A model generated the notes under the pieces. It was given only the letters and a program-made list of their open reading frames with translations, made no database searches and had not been told where the DNA came from. From Gossypium raimondii (taxonomy: Eukaryota; Streptophyta; Magnoliopsida; Malvales; Malvaceae), in contig NC_068569.1 of the NCBI RefSeq assembly GCF_025698545.1, positions 8,556,001 to 8,620,000 of the forward strand: 64,000 nt of DNA. The letters run 5' to 3'. A program made the position numbers and the translations under genes. The stretch's first letter is position 1. Every line of letters starts with the position of its first letter. Positions 39,854 through 54,088 of the stretch are shown in pieces.

Positions 39854-42800
39854 ATGGTGAGCGTGTTCTTGGTTGGGTTGGTTGTTGGGGTGTTAGCAAT
39901 TGTGAGCTTGGAAGTGGTGGTATTCTTTTTCGTGTTAAATCGATTGAATCGAAGGATCAAACAAGAATCTCTTGCTGCCCTGAATCCTCCTTCCCAACCT
40001 TCCCTCGATTTCGCTTACAACAAGCAGGTATCTCCCCCTCCACATCCATGGCGTCCTTAGTCTTTTTCTTTTTGCTAAGATTTTGAACTTGCTTGCATCT
40101 TGTGTTTGTGTTAGGGGACTGTTTGGGTTCTTGAATCAGAAAAAATTCCAGTACCCAGAGAGCAGAAGCGGAAAAAGGACGTGACTTTGGAGGTTTCCCC
40201 TGCTCGAAAACATGCCAAAATCCAGGAAAAGTGCTTAGTTTTCACACATTCTGATGCTTCCCGCACTTCTGTTCCCCTTAAGGGATGCGTCATTGAGGCT
40301 GTTTCCGCTACCAATTTACCCTCAAGAAAATGGTATTCTGCCCCTTTCTTTCACTTTCTTACTTAAATCTTCAATGTCCATGTATTTACTACAATGATTT
40401 TTTTTACTTCAGTCTCAACTCTCAAGCCTATCCGTCCCATCCTTTTGTTTTAGATTGTAAGTTCAAGTTTTGGGTTTTCAATCAAGCTTTTGCCAGCATA
40501 ACAGTGTTCTCATTCTTAAGAGTTAAGAATATAGATGCCAGACTTGGTTTCTCTCCTTTCACATTCGTACAGTATCATTCTGGTATCATATAGCTTAATC
40601 AGTTGTTCTAAGTTATATGCTTCCAATATATTTTACTTTGCTTCATTCGTTTGCCCTTGTATGAATGGTTTGACAGGGCCAAGAGATTTCCAATAAAGGT
40701 GGAAAGCAAAACTTCGGCCATCTACAATGGAAGTAAAATCATTTACCTTTATCTGGAGACTTCTTGGGAGAAGGAGTCATGGTGCAAAGCTCTTCGTCTT
40801 GCTTCATGCGAGGATAAAGAAAAGCTGAGCTGGTTCACTAAGTTGAATGAAGACTTCCATGCTTACTTGTTATCTTTAAATGTTGGATATCCATCATTTA
40901 TGAAACCCTCTTCAGGTTTCATTGCTGAGCCAATGGATAAGGGAAATAGAAGTGATGGATCTTCATCAAAAGTTAGGTTATTTTGGAGAAAGCTTTCCAA
41001 GAAGGCTAAGCCTGGAATGGAAAATAAAGGAATTTGGACATCTCAAACTGCCCGTGAAGATAGAAAGACTTATGATAAACAGCAGCCATTCCAAGATTCA
41101 GTCACAAACAAGGTACCAAACAGTTTGACTGAAGAAAATATGTCATGTCCATTTCCACAAGGTTTTTCTCGTTCAGTAAGTCAAAGTACTTCTGTTGTTT
41201 CTGATGCTGATCTGGAACAAGACAAGTTTAGTGTCGATGAAGGGACACTCTGCTGGAACTTGTTAATTTCTCGAATCTTTTTTGATATCAAAGGAAACGC
41301 AGGATTGAAAAGTTCTATTCAAGCACGGATTCAGGTTGGATGATCACCAAAATTAATCTCTTTTTTTTTTTTTTAATTGTGTTCGGTATTGCCTCTTCAT
41401 GTTGCTTGGTGGTTCATGTATTGCATTTTGGGATTCAGTCCAATCTATTCTTTTGACTCCCTGAATGATAAAATAAACATATTTTCTGCTGCTAGGTATA
41501 GTTCTGTGTACATCTTTTATTATTTAAAAAAAATGTTTCTTGACTGCTCGATATGTTTTCCAGCCATGACAGGGGAAAAAGGAAACCTATTTTGTTTGCT
41601 TCAAGGGATTTATTTTGAGTTTCTTGATTCGACCTCTCCTTTATTAGTACAATTACCTGCGAAATTTGGTTTTTATCCAGTATTTTGGTGTCGATGTAGG
41701 TTACATTTTTCTTGAGTGTACTGTTATGCATCACTGTTTTTATTTATATGTTCAACGACTCTTTTGCCCTCTAGGTATTCATCTAATTAGTTCCTTTGAA
41801 AATGAATTTGAATGCACCTCGAAGATGGTTCTGATTATTTTTATGGTTTGATATAACAGAGAACATTGTCCAATATGAGGACCCCCAGTTACATAGGTGA
41901 AGTCATTTGTACTGATTTAGACATTGGAAGTCTCCCACCTTATATCCATGCAATGAGGCTTCTTGCTACAGACATGAATGAGGTATGGGCATTCGAAGTT
42001 GATGCTGAATATTCTGGTGGAATCCTGTTAGACGTTGAGACAAGACTTGAAGTTAGTGACCAAGATTTTCAAAAAGGCTTAGTGGACTCAAATTCAGAAC
42101 CAAATTCTGTTGAGAATGTCTCTTCAGACCTTCTTGAAGGCTTTGAACGTTTTGGAAATCATTTGAATCTTCCTGAAGAGGATGAGGTCGACCCTAAAGT
42201 TGGTTAGTATAACAATGATTGTTAATTTATGACGTGATTATGAGAAATGTGGATTTCCATTTATGTTAAAAGCACTTGGACACAGACTGGTGAAGATCAA
42301 AGTTAGCACCTTCTGTAGGAACTGTAAATCACAACTTGAAAATTTTCCTAGTCAAAGGTCACCAACATAAGCCTAGTGGTCAGCTTTGTCGTTTGAGATC
42401 CAGTAAACCATGGAATAGTTATGCAAAGGAGAATTGGCAATTAATTGATATGAGAGGTTTTCCCTTAAAAGGATTTATACCTTTCAAGTCAAAGCTAAGG
42501 TGAGACTATTGTAGGGCAGCTTTGAGGGAAGGGTTTGAGAGTATGTAGCTAGCGTTTATAGCTGAACTATACTCTCAAGTTATTGTAAAAAACAGGAGAA
42601 ATAGAATATGAAGGGGGAAAATAACAGAAATAAAATACCCTATGCTTCACACTAGTGCTCTTTGGTTGCATCATTTGAACAATATCAAAGAAAACCTAAG
42701 CATCACATGTAGGGTTTGTTAGGAGTCACCTAAGGTTGATTGTATAACAAAGAAAGAGTAATACAAACATAGGCTCCTGTCCATCCTAATGCTAAAAGAA

Positions 42801-44999
42801 CTCGACCTGGCATTCGTAGTGTGGCTTTAAAGAAAATATTCTCTTTCAAATGTGCCTCTTCTATAGTTTCACCTGATTCATCAAAGTATAATTCTGATTT
42901 GATCCTCTGCTTGTCTGTTTCTTCTTTCTATTAATCTGGCCAGGGTAAATTCTTGCTATTTTTATCATTTGATTTCACTCTTCGGATTTCAGATGGTGTA
43001 AAAGGCTCTAAAGCTACACCAACAACAAGTTGTGTTTCTCGATGGAAAGCTGTTGTAAATTCCGTAGCCAAACAGGTTTCACAGGTTTGTGTATAATCTC
43101 TTCATACAGATAGGTGTTTTTGCTTAGAATATCTCATAAAAATGGCTTTCAAGGGTTATGAAGGTATTTATGTAATCAAAGAACAAATTCTGAATGTTAA
43201 TGCAATCTTAGTTCCGTCGTCCCCATTTATAATTTCTCTAAAAATAGATAGTTTAAGATCCTGCAAACTGAAAAAAATGGAATATTATTAAAGCTGCCAA
43301 TTGAAATACTGTCAACTTGGTATTTTAGGATCAAACATAACCTGTATTTGAAATTGCAGGTGCCTTTGTCTTTGTCGATAAGGATTTCATCCCTTAGAGG
43401 AACACTACGGTTATATATAAAGCCACCCCCTTCTGATCAGTTATGGTTTGGCTTCACGTCCATGCCTGATATAGAGTTTGACCTTGAGTCTTCTGTTGGG
43501 GAACACAAGATAACTAGTGGACATATTGCTTTATTCTTGATCGGTCGGTTTAAGGTATGAATATCATTTGTTGGATAGAGACATGTTACTTGGTGAAAAA
43601 CATTTTTCTTCCTATTTCATTTTATTCATTGGACAGCTTATTTGAAATTTCTGCATGTTCGCTAGAATTTGGCACACCACCTACATGGAAAAGTAAAAAT
43701 GGGTATTTTTGAAAAGGAGAAAAAATCATGTTTTGAAAGAGAAGAGGAAGTTATGTGATAAAACAATGTGGATTATTTTCTCAATTTTATTTGGTTTTAA
43801 AGTAAATTTATCTACTGAGTTGACATTATTTAACTTGTAATGAGGAACTAAGCAGTTGACAGTGACATCCATATAAATAAAATTCCTTCGCCAACAGCCT
43901 TGACTAACACACCTTATGTTCCCAAGTAAGGAGAGGTGTTTAACTTTTCACTGAATTTTATGAGCTCTTTTTTACCTGATACACACTTTTTTGACAAATA
44001 GAAAAATTCACGGTGAGTTTTGCTTTACCTCCTTTTAATTTGTCAGGGTGTTTTCTCCACATTTATAATCCCTTGGAACCATTAGTCTCTTTCTACTATG
44101 TTATTAGACTTTTTGGAATCTTAAGATTGAAGATGATATGATTCTTGATTCTGCATATTATTAGTTGTGTTGGCTAAAATTGCCCCTTCAATTATTTGTA
44201 TAATATTATTTCATCTAATTACCTGCATCTTCTTACAAGTCCATTCATGCCTATCTCAAGTATGTTCCCTTGAGATATGATCTGATCATTAACTAGACCT
44301 ACCTTTCAATCTCTGGGCATTGCTTCAGCCATCAAAAACATAGAATGAGCTATTTGCCACAATATTCTTGCTGAACTTTGGCATTAATACAATGAAAGAA
44401 AACTGCCAAGTGAACTTCAGCTGATGCCTCCTTCATTTGCGCAGGCAGCTATACGGGAAACAATGGTGCTCCCCAACTGTGAAAGTGCATACATTCCTTG
44501 GATGTTAGCAGAAAAAGATGATTGGGTCCCAAGGAAAGTTGCCCCATTTATATGGCTTAATCAAGATGCAGCTATGGATAACAACATTGCGCGTGCAGCT
44601 CAATGTCCTCAACCTACTGAAGCAAAGGAAAATAGTAGGAAAACCTCGAGTTCTCCTGCAGTCATTGAGTCCGAAGCCTCATCGAGCTCTGCAGCTTCTT
44701 CTTCTGCAAAGAATAGGTCCTCGCAAGATCTAAGAACTCCCCTACTTGCAACTGATGAACCACATGAAACATACCAGCAGAATAGAGCAACTCCTGATTC
44801 TCAGTCATCATCTAGGTCTTTGAGTGAGTTTGAAAGGCAGAGTGATGTGGGTGATGAGAATGATTCAAGGCCAAAGAAGATGGGGAGGAAGGCAAGAATG
44901 ATTGATTTGACTAAGAAAATGGGAGAGAAATTTGAAGAGAAGAAGCGTCACATTGAAGAAAGGGGTAGGCACATTGTTGAGAAAATGAGAGGACCTTGA
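39854..44999 (+). CDS. TEX2-like PH and SMP-domain lipid-transfer protein
   Basis: Related to testis-expressed protein 2 (yeast Nvj2): an ER-anchored protein whose SMP domain carries lipids at membrane contact sites. Exons: 39854-40027, 40115-40332, 40677-41334, 41860-42202, 42993-43084, 43360-43554, 44445-44999. The total is 2235 nt and 744 aa. An N-terminal membrane segment (residues about 3-27, VFLVGLVVGVLAIVSLEVV) is followed by basic residues. A PH-like domain lies at about 59-165 (from GTVWVLESEKIPVP to WCKALRLASC), with a Ser-rich linker. The SMP domain runs from about 318 (GTLCWNLLISRIFFD) to about 600 (WVPRKVAPFIW), with an acidic insertion at about 405-465. The C-terminal part is Ser-rich and ends in a charged helix (KKMGEKFEEKKRHIEERG). 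The start is the first ATG in frame; an upstream in-frame extension has no ATG. The plant orthologue symbol is not settled. Confidence 0.93.
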
Positions 45000-45616
45000 G
45001 ACCAACTGAAACAAATAACTGATGGCATTCATTCTTTGAAGCTCAAAATGACTGTAAATGTGAACAGGAGGAAGTCAGGGAAGAACCATATCAATGGAAT
45101 AGTTTTATTGTTATTATAGGATGGATGAGCTTTATGCGGGTTATTCCTTAGCTAATTCAATTACTTTTGTTCATCAAATACAAATATATATGTTGGGACT
45201 TGTTATACATTGTTTATTAGATGTGCTTCATTTTCTTACATTTTTAGTTCTATAATACCAGTACCTTCCCACCAACTTTTTTCAAACATAAATAATTTTC
45301 CTAGTAATTTACTCACTTGAGAATCATCTTCAGTATTTTATTCCCTTGCCTTGAAAAACTTTTGTTCTTGATTCTCATGCATGCCTTACGTGGAACATGT
45401 GCCAGAAGCAAAAGGATGGATAAAGTGGGCTAAATGAACCGTTACAATTTATTTGATCTTTGTATTTATAGATTACAAAGTAATTTTATGCATTTACAGG
45501 ATAAATTGAATGAAAAAATTGGTTAAATCCATAGAAGCTGAAGGAGGCGAAGGAAAACCAACACAAAAGAACACCCCATCCCACACCAAAATCACAATTT
45601 TCTTATTCGTCAGCCG
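45000..45616. other. Convergent 3' gap between TEX2-like and SBT2 genes
   Basis: Only 617 bp separate the two stop codons, so the two 3' UTRs approach or overlap. No other feature was seen. Confidence 0.6.
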
Positions 45617-48600
45617 TTAAGAAAATTTTAAAATCACTGATAACGGAATGTTGAGTTTATGGCCTTGGTCTCCAAAAAGTCCAATCCTCCCAAAGCTGGC
45701 GACAGAGTTGTTCATTGTTGCATTAAACATTATGGTCAAGATCTGCTTCTCTCCCGTGCCAATAAAGAATCGAGTTGGAGTGACCTTCACTGACACCCCA
45801 TACGGAGCACTCCAGCCCACTTTGTACGTTTCATTGCCAGCAATGTTGGTCACTGTTCTTTCAACCGTTTTAGATTGCTGCAGTCTAGAAATGGTGATTG
45901 ATGGCAGGTTGAGGTCAGCACTACCAATCGTCGAATTATAGACCCAACAGTTTTGACCAGTGTAATTCAAGACCACTGGACCAGAACCATTGATGCCACA
46001 AAGAAAAGACATATAATCTTCATAAGCTGCAACAAGCAAGTATAGAAGATAAGATTGAGGTGCACATACAACTAGTGCAGAATGTCTCACAGAAAAGTTA
46101 TTTTAAAAAAGCAGAATGGCTTACTTGAATCCAAGATCAGACCCGGATCGAGAGCTGCCGTAGCATTCACAAAACCACTGCCCATGTCAAATGGTGTTGC
46201 TGGAGACTGGTTTACATCAGGATTAGCATAAGCACGCTGAGCCATTATGGGGCCACCACTCTTGTCATAAAGAGAAGCTGTTGTCGAAAGTGCAGAGGCG
46301 ATGGCTGCAGGACTGAAATGAGGAAACTTTTGCTTTATCAATGCAGCAAGCCCAGCAATATGAGGAGCTGCCATGCTTGTTCCAGACATCATTGCAAAGC
46401 TTTCACCTAAAAAGTCAAGTTAATTGTTTAAGAATAATGCAGCTAATATAGAATTTTAACTGAATTATCCATTACTTGTCTATTTTAATACCTTGGAATT
46501 CAACTGAATCTGTCCCAAGGGAACTCCAGGCAGCCCATATCAAATTTCCAGGGGCAACCAAGTTTGGTTTCATTATGTCTGCATCATCTAGAGAACTGTC
46601 TTCTGGATCTGGTCCTCTGGCCGAATAAAACATAACCTTTGGAGCAGTAATGCTGTAGTTTGCCTTCAGTCCACCTGAAATGCTTGCAACTGCCCCAAAT
46701 CTAACAATTTTCCTTGAAAGCCCATCTCTTTCCAAAGATGAATTGTAATATTGGAGTAAAATCTGGTCACCACGATCATAATATATTAGTAAATTCTCTG
46801 GTTGCGTTTGAGAGAGTAGACCAAATTCTAACACTGCTAACAATTTATCAGATATTTTAGAAAGAATTCCAGATATCCCCCCCCCCATATGCAATTAAAA
46901 ACAAAGAATCAAGACATTGAAAAATAATAATGATAAAACTGCATGTGTCTTCACGAAAGATATGTAGAACATGCACCTTTGAATCATCTGGGGATGGAAT
47001 TATGATGCCAGGTATTTCCAATGGTGTGGGATTAAGCTGAAAACCAATTACGTAAGGATCCATGTAGAACACAACTCCAGCTGCACTGAGGTTTTTCGCA
47101 GTTTCTAAGGCCTGCTTGATTGTAGAGAGTCCAAGCACAAATCGGATTGAATAGCTACAGATTAACAGGTTTCCTTGGATAAGTTCCTCATTGAAGTTAC
47201 TCGAGTCTTGGCATTCACCAACATACATATCATTGGCAAGTATTGTTTCATTGCATAGCGCATGAACTGCAGAAATCAGTGTATACATTTGATCTGTATC
47301 TGTCCCCGCTGCCAAAAAGAAGAGGAAGAATGTAAGCATTATGTAAGCTACTAATAATGGGTACACTGAATGGAATTTATATTAACAGCAATTGCATGCG
47401 TCAATCAATGCGTCAGTCAATCATAAATTTCAGGAATGAAACAATCAGTCAATGAAGGGGAAGAGAGGAATGTACAACAAAAGTCCTGCACAGAAGAAGA
47501 ATATGCATGGAAAAAAAGCTAAAATAACAAAACAGTATAAGAAAAAATACTGAGTTTGGTATAGCCATAACTAGGCAATACCCCTTGTGATGGGTGCTCA
47601 TACAAGTATTAGTATTAACTGTTCCATAACTGTTTGCATAATTGAACCAACTCCAGGATTCAACAATTTATTCTACCCATTGCACATGTTCATTTAAGCT
47701 GATCTGACATCTATATCACACCAGCATGTATAGTATCAACACTACAATGCACCATTCATATGAAGAGAGTACAAAATATTTTACTTGTATCAACAAATAC
47801 AATTTGTAGAAAAGGTATAGATGAACCGTCGATTTCAACATCTCTAAAACATGGCCCTACTTTTGCCTCTTCTGTTTCAATTAAACACTTCAAAAATGAT
47901 TAACTTCATAATATTTCAACATGGACCACAAATTTCCTACTCTCAAATAGCAGACCAAGCTCATTCAAACTAAAATTTGCCTGAAAATCCAATGCTTCTT
48001 TTTTCTTTCTTTGCTAATTTGTTAAAGCATGCATAACAAATAAAGAGCATATAATCCATCAGACAAGTAAAGGAGCTAATAGATTTAAAGGTGAACTTAC
48101 GTGCAAGTCCAACTCCAGGAATAGTTACATTGTTTCCAAGGATGATGGAGTTAGCATATGCTCTGTCATGAGAGGCAGCACCAACAGTGAAGATCCATGG
48201 ACTGAAAGAAGACATGCTCTTAGGTGATGGTCCAGTATTGCCAGCAGCTTGCACAACAAAAATGCCAGCCTTGACAGCTGATAGCAATGCCATATCAATG
48301 GGATTGAAAAATGTTGCAATACCAGGTGGACGCCTGTTGGGAGTTATGGATAAGCTTATTATGTCAATGCCATCTTGAGCTGCCTGCATTTGTATCATGA
48401 TAATGCGATTATGGACATCAAAATGGTTGCAAAGAAAGGAAGGATTCCTTATTTTCTCTTTAGCTAAAAGAAAATCTTGCCCAAGAAAACCCCTTATTTC
48501 CAATTGAAATCCTGCCAAAGGACCTAAGAAAATATTCCTAGTTGCCTTAGGATGCTGCACTATGCCTTTCATTTCCTTTATTGGAACAGATTTAACAAAA

Positions 48601-51600
48601 GGGCTCCTTCCAAAACAAAGAAGCCATGTCAATTTGGTGCAAATGTAAAAAATGAGGCTTCTTGTAACAAAGGATATACTACGTGTATAGAAAGAAATTT
48701 TTGCAATATTTTAGGGGAAAAAAATCAGATAATGTGGTTCAAGGGTTTTAGCAAATCAAGTCCCTCTAAATTTTCATAATCCAAATACTACTCGGCACTT
48801 CCATTTTCAAACTATGACGCACCTGGTCTATGCCAGCAACTACATCTGCAGCAAATCCTCCAAAGCTCTTATACAAAGCCTTGTAAACAGCAATACTGGA
48901 AAATATGACCATATAATTAGTATAATTAAATAGAAATAACAGAAAAGAGTCCAATGCATCTTTATAGTAAACCTTGCTCAGAAAATTCTGCTGGAATCAT
49001 GTCCAAGACTCAGCAGCCAAACTTCATCAGAATGAAATGACTCAGGAATTTGTTCAATTTGTTAAATAATAGTTCTATGACAATTGCAAATGACTCATGC
49101 TCAAAGCGTGAAGCATTATTTGCTCCGAATGGGAGGTCTTTTTCTAAAAAGTGGGGTTGGGTGTAGTGAGGTAGTTTTGGTAAATAATTGAAAACTGAGA
49201 TTCAGTTTATAAACTTACTGTGAACGAGGAGCCATCCCACTAGCATTTCCAAAGTGGTGCCCAGCTACCACCACAGGAATCCCATGGTTTCCTGCAGCAA
49301 CAGAAGCTGTGTGCCTGCGTTAATATTATATTCATTGCCAGCATTAGAATATTGAGTCAAAGCCAATAATCACCCATAAGCAGGTAACCAGAATTTATTG
49401 CATATCATTCAGCATTGACAATATTGTGGTGTTTTCCAACAACATAAGCCCGTTGTTCATACATTAAGTGACAAGAAGGTTGTCTATAGTATTTAACAAT
49501 TATTCAAGAAAAACAACCATATTTCAGATTTCAACATCAAGCAATTTGATTCACGTTATCATATTGTGTAAACAACACAGACATTATTGCATCAGAAAGA
49601 AAATATGATATTTGTTAAAACAAATGGCACTAAAGTGGACAACAGGTGTGCAAAGTAAGTACTAAACTTAAAATTCTAGAGAAAAGTATGTCACTCTCAT
49701 GAAATTATCCATAAGCGAGGAAGGAGGGAAGAATAACACATAATATATTCAAAGACAGTTCTTCCACCAGAAAAGAGAAGGATGATCAAACAAGTTTATT
49801 CGTCGCATATAGAGTTTACAAGGTTCTCGAGGAATTTGAGAAATGTATGGGAATCATGACCACAAGATTTACAACCCTGATAAGCAGAATTATATAAATT
49901 CTCATAATAGCATCTTTGGTCTGGCAATATAGAGAACTTGCAAGTTTTTTGTAGCATAAGGAGCTCACAAAGTTTCTACTATTTTTCTAGTAAATTCTCA
50001 TAATAGCATGTTTTGTCTAGCTGAAAGCAGAATAATTAAATTTAGTCAGATCTGCAGTTATGATATAAATTTTCTAATGTTAAGTTTCTATCTAAGATCC
50101 AGTAGTTGAAGTTGTTCCTTCTCTCCCTTGCAACTTACAGCAATTTGATAATCAAACTCACAAAAGAGCAACAAATATTACTAACTCAACAATGATCCAC
50201 AAAAATGAAAAAAGATTCACTCACGTGCCATGACCATCACCATCAAATGGTGATGCATAGTCCTGAGATGAATTGAATATTCCTCTTGTTATAGCAGATG
50301 CTGCAAAATGGCGTGCTCCAACAAGCTTCCTATTGCATGATCCAGACGGAAATTCCCGGGTCACCTCACAAACACCAGAAAAATGGGCTGGAACTGGGTA
50401 TGAATGCTCAGATATGTCATCAGCAAAGCTGGGATGAGTTGGATCAATACCAGTATCAATGAACCCAATTACAATTCCCTCTCCAGCAGTTTCATATCCC
50501 CCTTGCTGGGACCATGCACCCTTTGGCAGACCCAAGAACTGTGGAGTATGAGTGGTTGCAGTTCTAACAGAGAAATCCAACACAACATTTGCAACTTCTC
50601 TTCTCTTTGAAAGCTTGTTCGCCTTAGAAATAGAAGAAAACAACTAAGTAAGATCATTCTGCCTAAATTATAAGAAATTTCTCAAAAATTAAATTAAAAG
50701 CTTATATGCATCTGGGACACCAAGAGCCTAACTGATGTGCGAAACTACACCAAGAATAAAAGTCAAACATATTTTTATGTACTTAAAATGTATAAATAAA
50801 TATTATACTGAAATACAATAATATTCAAAAAAACACTCAAAAGCATGGTGATGACAGCATATGACAAAATGATGGCTAATTATGAGGAATGTTGATTGAT
50901 ACTATACCTGTTCAGGGGTGACAAGCACAGCAAAGCCATTAATCAAGTAGTGGTAACTATACAACTTCAGATATTTCTCCCCCCTCAAGGCTCTCCTTAA
51001 TAAAGAATCATGAACTCGAGAAATATACGAACCAGAACTTGGATGATATCTTGAATTATTCCTAAATATAAAAGAATACGATCAAAACAAAGAATCAGTC
51101 AATTGTTTACATCTCCAAACAACCTATAATTATTCAAGAAGAACAAAGAGATATATGCAGCTTGAGAGAAGTGAAAAAAAGGAGAACAACAAACACAATA
51201 ATCAGCATTCAGCAAATTATAGACAAATAATTGGTTATTTAAGAATGTCAAATGTCAACATGGTGAAGCTGAGGACTTCCCCTTTTTTTCACAGAATGTG
51301 TATCTGAAAAAGTATTTTGCAAGTACAAATAATAGTTTCCGTCTAAACAAAAAGGATGGAACTTTTTCTTTTGGGTTGTAATTAGTAATACTAATAATTT
51401 GACCAGAAAAGGGAAAACATTTGCTAGCTTTGACAATTACCCAAGTCCCACAGAAAGAAACAGAAGGACCCATTCTTGTTTAAAGAATAATTAACACTCA
51501 ACACCCCCAAAAAAATAACACTATTAGAACACAGATTTACACTTCAAAAATACCAACCAAATATTTTAAATTGTTAAAACAAGGACAAAAAGAACAGTTA

Positions 51601-51895
51601 ATTTCAGGGGGGAAACCCCGTTAAAGAAAAAGAAGAGTTAAATTCTATGCCTTGGTTTGTGAAGCCTGTTTAATCTCCCTGAAGAAGAAGAAGAATTATG
51701 GTGGAACCCATGACCATGACGATTATGCCTTCTTAGCTGTTCCTCAAAGTAATGAGCGGCAGGAGCTTGCTTGAGAGACACAATGTAAACAGCCGTAATT
51801 GCATCTGAACTCGAATCCGCCTGACTCAGAGTGTTCACACAAAACCCAAAACAAAACAGCAACAGCACCAAATACAGGCAATAAAAGTTGCCCAT
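45617..51895 (-). CDS. SBT2.2: Subtilisin-like serine protease, SBT2.1/SBT2.2 type
   Basis: Secreted S8A peptidase of the plant subtilase SBT2 clade. Exons in transcript order: 51895-51651, 51061-50908, 50622-50225, 49314-49219, 48895-48823, 48383-48101, 47308-46977, 46762-46492, 46406-46125, 46026-45617. The total is 2544 nt and 847 aa. A signal peptide of about 25 residues (MGNFYCLYLVLLLFCFGF) is followed by an I9 propeptide with AVYIVSLKQAPAAHYFEE and INGFAVLVTPEQ. The catalytic residues are D189 (GFIDTGID), H264 (DGHGTHTAS), oxyanion N371 (QAAGNTGP) and S628 (MSGTSMAAPH). A PA domain is inserted between N371 and S628, and a fibronectin III-like C-terminus ends SVILKF. All active residues are intact. 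Odd point: intron 1 has no usable GT donor, and the only phase-correct join is a GC donor (AAG|GCATAG). The alternative name SBT2.1 is equally possible. Confidence 0.94.
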
Positions 51896-52100
51896 TTTGA
51901 GTGAAAACAAAATCCCAGATTTTAAACCAACCAAACCGTCTCACTGAAAGATGAAACAAGAAGCAGAAAGATCAGTAAGCAAAGAGGGACCTTGGTAATG
52001 TATGGGGTTTAGGGCTGTGTGTTGAAGAAGGCAAAACTAGCGGTGAAGAGGATAAAAAAAGAAAGCCTATCCTTCCTTTATGAGTGAGGAATGTGAGAAC
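51896..52100 (-). other. Probable 5' UTR and promoter-proximal region of the SBT2 gene
   Basis: Sequence upstream of the SBT2 start (read leftward) is GA/CT-rich and less AT-rich than the gap beyond about 52.5 kb, as expected of a leader. The transcription start was not determined. Confidence 0.4.
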
Positions 52101-54088
52101 AGCTGTAGTTGAAGAAAGAAAGTGCAAAAAAAAGAAAAAGGAAAAAAGAGCCGTTAATTAAGAAATACTGGTAGTTCGATGGAAAGAGTTGAGAGGGGGC
52201 ACTGACACCACCACTTGTTTTTCATAAATTTAATTATATGAAAGAAGGGAAGGGTTAGGAAATAGGATTATAACTCTGAGGGGATGGATGGAGACTGGAG
52301 AGAATCTATAACTTTTCTTGGATGCTGTGCTTTGTTTTTCTTAACGTTCTTTTTATTACTATTATTATTTCAACTAATGTAAACGTTGGTTTTCTTTTTG
52401 TTTTTCTCCATTTCCAATTCTTGGTGCATATAACTATGCCCTACCAACGTCACTCTAAACAAAAACCTTCTTCTAACCTGCTTTCCTTTTTCATTTTACT
52501 TCATTTATGCATCTGATTTGTTTACTAGTTTAAAATAAAAATCATTTTTATTTATTTTATAATTCATTTTAGTTTTTTACTATCAAAAATGTTTTTGTAT
52601 TAAAATTTATTTAATAATTTAAAATACCATTTTGAATTAATCAGACTTCATGAATTTCTATTCTGTTCAAAAGTTTTGCTTTTTATTAGTAAATTATCAA
52701 ATGAAATAGTTGGCTGTATGCTTAAAACATTAAATATTATTATATTTATAATTTTGTATTGATTAACTAATAATTCAAGTAGAAATTTGCGGACTAAATT
52801 CTAAAATATTTTATATCAAAAATGAACCTTTGGCAAATCTACTTACCATTTGATATAAATGATTAATATTAAGATATGCCATATTATGATTAATGTAATA
52901 ATTTTTCTAATACTGACATATATCATAATATCATTTGTTTAAGTTGTTTGGGAGACATTGGTGTTGAGATGTAGACCTCAAAATAAAAATTATATATTAC
53001 GCCTTTTTTAATTTTTACTTAGAATAATTATTTAATAGAAAATTATAGAAAATTTTAATTTCATAATTTGTAATTAGGTGCTTCTATTTTGTACAAAAAT
53101 AATTTATGGTCAATATATCAAATAATTATCTCTTATTAAAAATTTAACAATAGTTTTCATCAAAATTAATTATTATAAACCTGGAATAATCAACTTCAAA
53201 ATTTATGGGAACTCAAATTATCTCGTGCATATATAGCTCAAATATGGATGTTTAAAATCTTTAAAATTTCAATTTTACTTTTATCAATATACGAGAAAAT
53301 TCCAATATATTAAATGATGATAGTGTTGTTTTCGATAACATATAAAACACATAGTTTCATTTGGTAACATTCACGGTTTCTTATAATAATAAAAAACGGG
53401 TTGTAATGGTAAGTAATGTAGAGAAGACATAGGTAGATAGGTCAATAAAATACTTTTTGTTATTTTATTGAATCACTGAAATTGACAAAGGTAAGGAAGC
53501 AATCATTCACTCATTTCGCATGCCGACCCTTAAAATTAGGGATTTTTGCCCATGGAAATAGGGAGCTTAATCAGTGTTTAAAGGCTTATTATGTAAAAGA
53601 AATTCCTTGATGTAAAACTATTAACAATATTACATTATATATTATTATCATAAAAATATATTAAAATGATAAACACATGGTTTAACCGACTTAATTTTGA
53701 AAGAATCGTGGGTTTAGCAGGGATCATAACACCTTAGGGCGGTGGTGCTTTCTCGCTCACTCCAATTCCATTCCATTCATGCTCTCTCTTAAAATTGGTC
53801 TAAAACCTCATTTTATTTAAATCTTTTCCCAGCATCTAAACTGGGAAAAGGTTGGAGATGGCACCAACAAGCAAATAATAATATAATAAAAAGGAAAAGG
53901 ACAAAAAAGGTAAAGAGAAATAATCATATAATAAGAAGGAAAAAGATAAAAATGTAAAGAGAAAAAAGTGGAGGGATGGTGGGATCATGGCATCAACATG
54001 ATAATGATGGTGGGTTGGCCTGCCCATCCTATGGTGGTCATTGCTCATCCACTTTCCCTTTTATTTTTATTCTGTGCTTCCCCCATTT
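52101..54088. other. Intergenic AT-rich DNA
   Basis: No gene is supported. A degenerate tandem duplication with a period of about 46 bp (ataataaaaaggaaaagga / ataataagaaggaaaaaga, about 53873-53968) is the only clear structure. Confidence 0.5.
53873..53968. repeat. Degenerate 46-bp tandem duplication, purine-rich
   Basis: The blocks ataataaaaaggaaaagga... taaagagaaa (53883 on) and ataataagaaggaaaaaga... taaagagaaa (53929 on) repeat with about 46 bp spacing. Confidence 0.7.

Noticed and set aside
48187-48779. Plus-strand frames opposite the SBT2 gene
   Set aside because: Antisense shadows of subtilase exon 6 and its flanking intron.
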